The translations under genes and the position numbers were made by a program. The notes under the pieces were generated by a model. It worked only from the letters and a program-made list of their open reading frames with translations. It made no database searches and had not been told where the DNA came from. From positions 620,001 through 684,000 of the forward strand of contig JAHGAU010000008.1 in the NCBI GenBank assembly GCA_019925105.1: a DNA stretch of 64,000 nucleotides, written 5' to 3'. The stretch's first letter is position 1, and every line of letters begins with the position of its first letter. Shown here piece after piece: positions 10,685-20,153 of the stretch. Origin of the DNA: Niebla homalea (taxonomy: Eukaryota > Ascomycota > Lecanoromycetes > Lecanorales > Ramalinaceae).

Positions 10685-13600
10685 CGATAGGTGAGTCTAA
10701 AGATTTCAACGTCGGACGATCCCTGTTTGTCGTGAAAAGGCATAGCCTTATCGACAAGTATTCCCCCCGGTCCCCACAGGTGCTATCCCGCTAGAGAGCT
10801 TAGGCTCACCCATGATCTTCCAATTTCTCAACGCTGGACATCAAGCGTTTCGCCACATTCGCGATAACCTGAGCGTCCAGCGTCGAATGCGGGGGAGCAG
10901 CAGTGAGCCTAAGACTAGCGCTTTGGGTGCCACCCGTCTGCGGGTAAGAAGCTCACTTGTCTGGCGCCGGATTTCGACGCTGGACGCACGGTGTTTGTTA
11001 AGAAAGGGTATCGCTCGACTCCCCAATAAGCCGAAAGCTTACTAACGCCATGCCAGATCCATGATGTTTATCGCATGGCGAGCAGCAAGATAGGTGAGCC
11101 TAACGTTACTAGTGACCTTTAGGCTCACCTATGATCCTCCCTTACTTTTCTTTCGCCACGTTTGCGACAAGTTGAGCGTCCAGTGCTCAGTGCGGGAGGA
11201 GCACCATAGGTGAGCTAGAGGACGCTAAATTCAGACTCACCTGTCGTGCTGGTGCCATCTATCTGCTGGAACACAGGTGGGCTCACCTGTCTCGCGCCCG
11301 CTCGTTGGAGAGGTGGTGTAGCTTTGCTGCTCAACTGGGTGGTCTGCCACCGCTTTGGGACTTTCAGCGTTGGATGCGGGAGCAGCACCATAGGTGAGCC
11401 TAATTGTTCTAGCGATACTAGGCTCACCTATGGTGCTCGTCATGACGCTGTCTTTGGTGGTAGTTTTGCCATCCATGCGCCGGTAGACGCACCTGCCTGG
11501 CACCAGATTGAACGCTGGAGGCCATGTGTTTGTCGGAAAAAGGCATGGTTTAATGAATGAGAAGGGACTTCTCAACTGCTATCCCGGATCCGTGACTTTC
11601 GGGCATCCAGCGTTGGATGCGGGAGCAGCACCATAGGTGAGCCTAATGGTTCTAGCCATGACGCTGGCTTGGGGGGGGTGGTTTTGCCATCCGTGCGCCA
11701 GTAGACGCACCTGCCTGGCAACAGATTCAACCCTGGAGGACATGCGTTTGTCGGAAAAGGGCATGGTTTGATGAATGAGTAGGGAGTTCTCAAGTGCAAT
11801 TCCAAATCCATGACCTTTGGGCGTCCAGCGTTGAATGCGGGAGGAGCACCATAGGTGAGTCTAAAGTAGCGCTTTTAGACTCACCTGTTATGCTGCTCCG
11901 GTATTCAACGCTGGACAGCAGATTTTCATCCAGAAGGGTTTGGCCCACCTATCGTACTACTCGTGCGCTGAACCTCAGACTCCCGGATTCATTGGGTAGA
12001 GGTTTGGTCTACTACACGCGCGAGTGATCCGTGTCTCCTAGTCGTCCAGCGTTGGATGCGAGAGAAAGGCCATAGGTGAGCCTAAAGTAGTGTCAATAGG
12101 CTCACCTGTGATATTCCTCCCGCATTGAACGCTGGACGACCAATCTTCGTCGAAGAGGGTATGGCTCACCCGTGATGCTGGTTCTCTGTCCAATGCTGGA
12201 CGGCACACGTTCATCAAAAGGAGTATGGGTCACTGATCGAATGGGCGAGACCCAACCGCTTTACCAAATCCAGAAGTCCTGGATATCCAGCGTGGCATGG
12301 GGGAGATGCATCACAGGTCAGTCTGGACTGGCATGACAGGTGAGCCTAACGCCGCTATTTTAGACTCACCTGTCGTGCTGTTCCCGGGCGCAACGCTGGA
12401 CAACAGATATTCATTAAAAGTAGTATGGCTCAATAATTGAACATTTGATTCCTTGGAGCTTTACCATCTCCATTACTTTTGGAGGTCCAGCATTGTATGC
12501 GGGAGCCGTCACATAGGTGAGCTAAAGTAACACGATAGGTGAGCTAAATTAGACTCACCTATGTTCTTCCTCCCCCCTTGAACGCTGGATAGCAATTATT
12601 CTTTGAAAAGAGTATAGTGCTGTGCTACTAGCAATTTCAACATTGGACGACCAAAGTCGTTGGAAAAGAGTCTAGTTATGTGATGAATCAGCGATCCCAC
12701 GAAGCTTTGCCAAAGTCTTGTTTCTCGACGTCCAGCATTGATTGCGGAAGCCGCACCATAGGTGAGCCTAAGGTAGTGGTAATAGGCTCACCTATGATCT
12801 TGCTCCTGCGTTGAATGCTGGACAACAACCGTTCGTTGAAAAGAGTATGGCTCACCTGCTATGCTACTTGCCTGTTCAACATTGGACGACCAAAGTTGTC
12901 TGGAAGAGGTTTAGCTCATTTATGAATCAGCGATCCCAGGAAGCTTCGACGTCTAACATCGAATGCGGGAGAAGGACCCCAGGTGAGTCTAGCAGACGCT
13001 ACTTTAGACTCACCTGTCGTGCTGCTCCAGCATTCAACGCTGGACAGTGCTTGTTGAATGAGAGCAGTATAGCTTTCCGATCAAAGGTACCGCTTTGCTG
13101 GATTCATGGATTGCGGTCGTCTTGCATCGTATGCGGAAAAGTACCATAGGTGAGCCTAAAGTAGCATGATAGGTGAGTCTAAGGTATCGTCTTCGGACTC
13201 ACCTGTCATCATGCTGCTCGGCAAACGTTTGTCGAAAAGGGTATGGCTCACCTGTTATTCTGCCGCCAGATTCAACGCTGGACGAAGTATATTCATCAAG
13301 AAGGGCATAGCCTTTCCATTGAGGGTGCTGCCATGCCGAATGCATGAGATCCGAACATCCATCATTCGATGCGGAAGCAACACCATAGGTGAGTCTAAAG
13401 TAGCACGACAGGTGAGCTGGATTAGACTCACCTATTATGCTGATGGTGCATTCAACGCTGGACAGCCCACATTTGACGGGAAAGGCATGGCTTTCCATCA
13501 ATTCTCTCCTTTCCAGATCCAAGCACTTCGCAAGTCCAGCGTTGGAGGATCACAGGTGAGCTAAATTAGACTCACCTATTATGCTGATTGTGCAGTCAAC

Positions 13601-15310
13601 GCTGGACAGCCAACGTTTGACGGGAAAGGCATGGCTTTTCGCATCACTTCTCTCCTTTCCAGATCCAGGCAATTCGCCACGTCCAGCATTGAAGGATCAC
13701 GGGTGAGCCTAAAGTAGCAAGAAGGGTGAACTAAATTAATTAGACTCACCTATTATGCTGATTGTGCAACCAACGCTGGACAGCCCACATTCGACGAGAA
13801 AGGCATGGCTTTCCATCAATTCTCTCCTTTGCAGATCCAGGCACTTGGTAAGCCAGTGTTGGAGGATCATAGGTGAGCCTAAAGTAGCACGACAGGTGAG
13901 CTAGATTAGACTCACCTATTATGCTGATTGTGCATTCAACGCTGGACAGCCCACATTTGAACGAGAAAGGCATAGCCATCATTCTCCCCGTCTGGATGTA
14001 GGCGATTCATAACTTCCAGCGTTGAAAGATCACAGGTGAACTTAAAGACGCCGACAATTTTAGACTCACCTATCATGCTGATTGTATATTCAACGCTGGA
14101 CAGCCTATATTTAAACAAGAAAGGCATAACCATCATCCTTCTCCTTTCCAGATCCAGGTACTTCGTACGTCCAGCGTTGAAGGATTATAGGTGAGCCTAA
14201 AGACGCCGATGATTTTAGACTCACCTATTATGCTGATTGTGCATTCAACGCTGGACAGCCCACATTTGAACGAGAAAGGCATAGCCATCATTCTCCCCGT
14301 CTGGATATAGGCGATTCATAACTTCCAGCGTTGAAAGATCACAGGTGAGCTTAAAGACGCCGACAATTTTAGACTCACCTATCATGCTAATTATGCATTC
14401 AACGCTGGACAGCCCATATTTGGATAAGAAAGGCATAACCATCATCCTTCTCCTTTCCAGATCCAGGTACTTCGCACGTCCAGCGTTGAAGGATCATAGG
14501 TGAGCCTAAAGACGCCGATGATTTTAGACTCACCTATTATGCTGATTGTGCATTCAACGCTGGACAGCCGATATTTGTCGAGAAAGGCATAGCTTTCCAT
14601 CATTCTACCCTTCCGGATGCAGGCAATTCGCAACGTCCAGCGTTGAAAGATCACAGGTGAGCCTAAAGACGCCGATGATTTTAGACTCACCTATTATGCT
14701 GATTATACATTCAACGCTGGACGGCTGATATTTATCGAGAAAGGCATAGCTTCTATTATTCTCCCCTTCCGGATGCAGGCAACTCCCAAGGTCCAGCGTT
14801 GAAAGATCATAGGTGAGCCTAAAGACGCCGACAATTTTAGGCTCACCTATTATGCTGATTGTGCATTCCACGCTGGACGGCAAGTTGTTTGACGAGATGG
14901 GGTATGGCTCACCTGTCGTGCTTGCTCCCCAACCCACACGCCAGAACAACCGACAACCAAGAACCTTTTCGCAGCGCTATTCTATACCGCATTCTCAAAA
15001 TTCCAGATCTCTCCAGCGTCGAAAGCATCCTACAACATAGGTGAGCCTAAATTAGCGCGCCCCTTAGGCCCCCATCCCCTCACTTGGGTGGAGCTCACCT
15101 TGCCTGACGCCTAGGTTATGTGTTGCGCACTATGCCATATCTCGACGATACCTCGACCGTCCAGCGTTGAAGCCGGGGGCGGTAACAAGATAGGTGAGCC
15201 TACTGTTGTTGCGGTGGTAAGTGGATTTTAGGCTCGGCTCTGTGCCCGGTGAGCTCACCTAGGGTATCTTGACGCTCCCGGCTTCGACGCTGGAGAGGTA
15301 TGCGCTTTGT
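10685..15310. repeat. Satellite array of nested palindromes
   Basis: About 26 divergent copies of one hairpin unit. In the clearest copy (14478-14565) the outer arms are GTCCAGCGTTGAA and TTCAACGCTGGAC (13 bp, perfect). The inner arms are ATAGGTGAGCCTAAA and TTTTAGACTCACCTAT (one mismatch), around a loop of about 11 nt. A spacer of about 67 bp with the recurring GAGAAAGGCATAGC motif separates hairpins. Right arms start near 13451, 13595, 13769, 13935, 14089, 14244, 14398, 14553, 14710 and 14865, so the period settles at 154-157 bp in the second half. The first half (10.7-13.3 kb) is irregular, with arms as ATTCAACGCTGGAC, CATTGAACGCTGGAC and so on. Open frames inside are repeat translations, not genes. 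Confidence 0.93.
13935..14877. repeat. Homogenised 155-bp tandem part of the satellite
   Basis: Seven consecutive right arms at 13935, 14089, 14244, 14398, 14553, 14710 and 14865, spaced 154, 155, 154, 155, 157 and 155 bp. The phrase AAAGACGCCGAYRATTTTAG fills the loop in nearly every copy. Higher similarity and regular spacing here than upstream suggest recent unequal exchange or local amplification. Confidence 0.9.
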
Positions 15311-15716
15311 GACGAAATGGGTTGGTTTCTAACGGGCTTTCATGAGCCATGATTGCCAAGTGTCTATTTTCGCCAAAGTGCGTACTCAGATTTTACAATT
15401 TCAAGTATGTCTCAGCAATAACGGTAGCATCTATACATTATCTCTGATGAGGTTTCCGCAGTGGACTTGGGGGGGATGATACCCCTTAGTACAAGCATTG
15501 TGTCGCATCCAAACCTTTTCCCGCCCGAGTCATTGCTATGTGGCTCAAGTGCCCGAAAACAAACTCTTTCCAAAGCAGCGCAATGAGCTCCTGTTGCCCA
15601 GCTTACCCAGTAGACTAATTATTCATGGTCCTCAAACGCCAAGGTCCGCCATTGATCCTCCACCATCGAAAACGCCCTTCCGATAGAGAAATCCCCATAG
15701 ACCCTGATCATATCAA
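15311..15716. other. Spacer between satellite and nuclease-like gene
   Basis: About 400 bp with no hairpin unit and no supported gene. One short plus-strand frame (15498-15686) has no domain. Confidence 0.5.
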
Positions 15717-16987
15717 TCATTTCGCCGCGACGCAAGGGAAGTAGCAGTCAATGACCGATCCAGTTCCCTTGGTCTTGATATCGCAATATCTCCCATCCGC
15801 ATTTCTCTGCGTGCTCGAGCCCTTCTGGTTGGACTCCCAGGAGAAGAACGTCATGAGATCTGTATTCGCCCCGTAGTTGAAAGCCACGGATTTACTGGGG
15901 TCGCTGTCCCCCTGATAAATGATGGCGAGATCTTCTGGAAGACCTTTGACGGTGATGGTGTCCTCCTTGTTCTTGAAGGTGCCGTCTTGGAAGCCCTTTT
16001 GGTCGTCCTTCTCGTTGTATACCGTGCCCTCGACCACGGTCCCGTGCAGGTCGACGACGACTTTGCATTGCAGGAGGTCTGGCTGGGTTTTGCCGAGGGC
16101 GTAGTGGTTGTGCTTGTCGACATCGTAGGGATAGCTGAGTTGACCGGTTTTCTTCGTCATGTGGAAGGCATACGGGTCATTGTCACAGTTGCTACCCGGG
16201 TTCTTGCACTGGTCGACCTTCCTAATCTGATTTCAGTGGCTGGGGCTTCCCATGATTGGAGGGAGTGGTGCGCTTACGTGGCATCTGGGACCTTGTCCAG
16301 ATTAAAATCGATGGTCCAGTGGTCACCGTCCCGCATCTCACCATCACAGGTCTTCGTTGGGCCTCTTGCATTGGTCCCATCGAACCATCTGCCTAATTGA
16401 GATCCGCCGCCTGCACATGTCAGCGTCTAGGTGATGATTATCGAAGCGAAAATGAAAATAGCGTACTGGAGTTCTCTCCTCTAGGTATGCAACGAAGACT
16501 GTTTCTGACAGTTCCATCTTTATAATCGTCTTGTTTGATCGCTGCCATTGGCCACTCATCACAGTTGACGGTTGTATCTCCAGGACTGCTATTAAGCGGA
16601 TCATGCAATTTTTGGCTGAAAGGCATGTGGTTGCACACCGTGCCATCGGAAGTCACGCAACCGGACTGTAGACGATTTTTGTCGTTACTATTGCTAGCAT
16701 CGTAACTAAATTTACGTCAGTACAGTGACGAAGTGAGAAGATGAAACGTAAATGTCATACACCATGGTCTGAGTCCCCTTGTCTATGCAATTTATGTGAT
16801 AGCAGGCATTGTTGCAGGCTCCTGCGGCTTTCTCACAATACATGACAAATTTGCCGCAATCACGTCCAGCTCTCTTGACAAGTCCCCTTGGATGCAAGCG
16901 CACATTTGGGCCAAAATATTCATTGGCGTATGCCTCGGTAGACCATATATGAAGCAGACCGGCTGCAGCAATAAGTGCAAGCCTCAT
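15717..16987 (-). CDS. Secreted protein with NucA/NucB-type deoxyribonuclease domain
   Basis: Four exons, 16987-16761, 16705-16467, 16410-16278 and 16221-15717, with introns of 55, 56 and 56 bp; exactly 368 codons (367 aa). MRLALIAAAGLLHIWSTEAYA is a signal peptide. A Cys-rich segment follows (CGKFVMYCEKAAGACNNAC). The middle reads NCDEWPMAA (about residue 128) and RCIPRGENSSGGSQLGRWF across the exon 2/3 join, the D-E-W-P and N-x-x-x-G pattern of fungal NucA/NucB-domain proteins. The C-terminal 165 residues carry YPYDVDKHNHYALG and no motif I know. Likely role: extracellular or effector-like nuclease; the activity is not proved by sequence. An in-frame ATG at 17038 would only lengthen the leader. 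Confidence 0.8.
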
Positions 16988-17428
16988 CCTGCCTATTAGC
17001 ACTGATTGAACGGGACTTCGTTGGTATGTTAAGAACAAACAAAATGTTTCGTCAGGACGTCAAAGTCAGGTAAGAAGCAGCGAGGGCTAGTGAAATGATT
17101 TGAGCAGGAAGCAGTGGTCTGGTCGAGTCCTCTTATATGCATGCCGTGAAAACGCTGCATGTCCAGCCACATCCTTGTGAAAGGAAAGTACAGAGCGTGC
17201 CGGACTCAACTTTTGGAAGGCCTTGTTTGTCTTACATGAGGGCACAGCATACAACGAAGGAGGGCCAAGTGTTGGCGAATTTGAGGCGTTTGTTCTCATT
17301 CATAATGTGCAACGAGGCCAAGTAGGCCTTGCATTCGATCAATTGCCGCTCTATGCTGGGCCATACCATGCACAACCCATATACGGTGGATCTAATTTGA
17401 AGATTCTGAAACGATGCTGCCTGTCACT
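16988..17428. other. Upstream region of the nuclease-like gene
   Basis: About 440 bp containing the promoter side of the minus-strand nuclease-like gene and the left flank of the TIR element. No supported gene. Confidence 0.5.
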
Positions 17429-18151
17429 GTACAATTAACTACCCACTAAATGAAACACCACGGTTCGAGTAGGGTGTTTCTTACAGCAGGGGATTTCTTA
17501 TATCGCGAATGAAGTGGATTGAGAGCTATTACGGGCCCTGAATAGGCCGTTACTGCTTCTCACTTGTATATAATACTATCTACTCATCACCCTCACCCTC
17601 ACCTGCACCCTCACCTGCACCCTCACCTGCACCCTCACCTGCACCCTCACCTGCACCCTCACCTGCACCCTCACCTGCACCCTCACCTGCACCCTCACCT
17701 GCACCCTCACCCTCACCTGCACCACCACCCTCACCCCCCTCACCACCCTCACCACCCTCGCCACCCTCACCACCCTCACTTACCACTCACCACCCGCACC
17801 TGCACCTTCACCTTAATACCCACCTAGATCTCACAGTTACCTTTATCGGTCTCAATTCCAGGGTAAGAGTGCAGGTATACGTGCAGATAAAAGTAAGGGT
17901 TATGTGGTAAGGGTAATAAGGGTAATAAAGTATAAACCTCCCGGTATATACCCCTTAAAGAGCCCCCCTAGGTACATTCAGTATACCCCCGATAAGTAGG
18001 AAACAGATAAATTTCACCTTGAGGGTGATAAAACTTAAAGGTTAAAGGGAGTTTCTTAATTTTACCGGTGAAAAACCGTTTTCAAAACGAATTTCTTACA
18101 GCAGCTAGTTTCTTAGATCAGGTGTTTCATTTAGTGGGTAGTCAACTGTAC
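17429..18151. mobile_element. TIR-bounded non-autonomous element, 723 bp
   Basis: The left end reads GTACAATTAACTACCC then ACTAAATGAAACACC. The right end is the reverse complement, GTACAGTTGACTACCC then ACTAAATGAAACACC, so there are 31-bp terminal inverted repeats with two mismatches; the inner 22 bp (17438-17459 and 18121-18142) match perfectly. Near both ends the same TTTCTTACAGCAG phrase occurs in direct orientation (about 17477 and 18090). No transposase frame is present, so it would need a partner elsewhere. I could not define a clear target-site duplication. Both TIR differences are C-to-T type at CpA, which fits light RIP mutation. Confidence 0.72.
17583..17780. repeat. Minisatellite, 12-bp unit CACCCTCACCTG
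   Basis: About ten tandem copies of CACCCTCACCTG between 17583 and 17720, passing into degenerate CACCACCCTCACC copies to about 17780. It lies inside the TIR element. Strand-specific open frames (Leu/His/Pro or Gly/Glu repeats) are a consequence of the repeat. The unit contains CTCACCT, the same heptamer as the inner arms of the palindromic satellite 2 kb upstream; this may be chance. Confidence 0.92.
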
Positions 18152-19284
18152 TTGCGCGCCTGTCCATGCCACGAAGTAATCCATCTGCTGATCATCAGTA
18201 ATTAATCATAGATCACGTACACATAAGAGCTGCAATGACAGTCAATCTTCAGTCACCTGGTAGGCATTATTCTGTTCATTCTAGGTCTTGAAGTTTTCCA
18301 AGACTCATCAAAACACACCAAAGAATTGCTTTTCGGAGCAAGTGGGGAGACGATGCATCGGGCATTGCTGCTTGTTTCTGGATGCAAATGTGCCTCAGCT
18401 TTTAGGGCGTAGTAGCACGCATCAAGAACAAGAGAATATTAGCTGGTTACTGAAGAGTATCACATTATACTAGGGCCATTACATTTACACAAGTCGGGAA
18501 GATTAGACCTGGTGCAGTAGGTACGCAAGGGTAGGCGTAGGTGTCGAATAAATCTTGGTGTATATGCAGTCGGAAAACCCATCAAAGACGACGAAGGAAC
18601 ATAAAGCTCGCGAACGTGTAGCATTTTGGTTTTAGGTAGGGTGGTGGTGCAGGAGTTTATGGCTCTTGTGTCTTGGCATGCCAATGATCAGGCTAAGGGA
18701 TCGGCACAGCCCAGCCAATCAATGACCCCCAGCATTGTCAACGCGCATTCGAAGGAACATTTCCAATTGATCAGAGATCAAGTAGCGACAATCCCAACAA
18801 TCATCATGCAGGCTGCCAGAGGATACATCGTCAAATCAATTTCCCCCGTAGGAGGGGCTGCCAAGTCCAGTTCACGTGTTTGGCTGAGCCTGGGAGACTT
18901 GAGGTCTTTTCGCACGCCGCATGTGCGCAACACTGAGACAATCGGGTGAAACAAGTAGGATCCTGGAAAGGATGGAAATCCTGCCAACGCCCCTCCGCGC
19001 CCTTTCACAATGTGTGGAAAACAACAAACTGTGCCCCATAATATAACGTATTTGGCGGTCTGGAAACCTGTTCTGTGCCGGAACCAATGAATCGTGGGGC
19101 ACGTGCCTGTGTTACAATAGGCTTGCAGCTTCTCCTGAGATGGACAACGACTGCTGCTGCTCCTACCAACCCCCCGACCTCATCTCCCCATTCATCCCCG
19201 AATCTGTGCAGTTCAGGTCTTGAGTCCCGCCGAGTACTTCCACCACCTTCTCTGCTTTCTTGTACCGATCCCAACCACATCATC
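18152..19284. other. Intergenic, 1.1 kb
   Basis: Short frames on both strands without domains or signal peptides. I see no gene, RNA or repeat I can support. Confidence 0.5.
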
Positions 19285-19839
19285 ATGGGCATGTTCGTAC
19301 ACCCACCCTTTGCACTATTCTGCCTCGTGGATCTCCCGGTCGAGGTATGCGAACCTTCAGACATGTATCCAATAACTCCATTCTGATATGGACAGTAGAC
19401 CCTCGACAATTTACTCCAAAGCGCCCACGACGGCAGCACCGTCGAGGGATGGTTTTACTACTTGGCCGTGACCGACTACGCACTCGCGCCGCAGTACAAG
19501 CCCGAAGGAGGCAATCAGGACGCTACGAGAGTGCCCATTGACAGATCATTCACCTCGCCGTTCGTGGGCCAGAGTGTGGGGAGGGTGGCAGAATGGCTCA
19601 CGGGAGCACCGGAGAGCGTGTATTTGGAGAGGAAGTTCTTCGCCGTGCTGGACAAGAAGGCCACGGTGAGTGACCCCTCGGTAGCTCTTTGCAGGATTGG
19701 GGATAAGGATGGGAAAGGTGATGAGGTGAAGTGTGTGCTGTGGGACGCAAAGGAATCTTCTTTGATTCTGTCAGGATTGGAGTATGGGGATTTTGATGAG
19801 ATACTGAGTGGTCAGGGAGAATATAAACCTGATGTATAG
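19285..19839 (+). CDS. Small hypothetical protein, two exons, 166 aa
   Basis: Exon 1 is 19285-19344 and exon 2 is 19399-19839, joined over a 54-bp intron (donor GTATGC, CTGAT branch point, acceptor CAGTAG, phase 0). The joined protein starts MGMFVHPPFALFCLVDLPVE and continues LDNLLQSAHDGSTVEGWFYY. Its second half is mixed-charge and soluble (FFAVLDKKATVSDPS, LWDAKESSLILSGLEYGDFD). The codon texture of exon 2 looks coding and there is no stop for 146 codons. I do not recognise the family. Exon 1 is the weaker part; the true start may lie elsewhere upstream. Confidence 0.5.
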
Positions 19840-20153
19840 GTTCGCGGCTTGCTGTCGGCTTCACTGAACTGTGAGCAGTCCGCGATAATCAACAAGTAAC
19901 AGTTCTCTCCGGGTTTGCGGTGCAAATGCCAGTCCTTTTTGATCAGCGTTTTGGCACAAGCATGACGTGACACAAAGATCTCATTTTCGAGGAAGGCGGC
20001 CCATTGGAGATCAAGAAAGCAATATCAGTATTTGCATGAGCTGTTCTCGAATGCTATGTCACTATCATACCTACAGAGAATATACATAACTAGCAGTACG
20101 ACGCTCTGTAACCAAAACCACGAGATGGCGATCCAAAAAAGGGATATAGCACT

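Noticed and set aside
13199..14949. Several 66-114 codon frames inside the satellite (for example 14605-14949 -)
   Set aside because: They are translations of the repeat unit itself, with recurring SSVECTISIIGE-type phrases; the 155-bp period is not a multiple of three and no frame is kept along the array.
10685..15310. CRISPR-like array
   Set aside because: Spacers are conserved rather than unique, repeats are long nested palindromes, and the genome is eukaryotic.
17564..17827. His/Pro/Leu repeat protein frame over the minisatellite
   Set aside because: Pure product of the 12-bp repeat, open in several frames on both strands.
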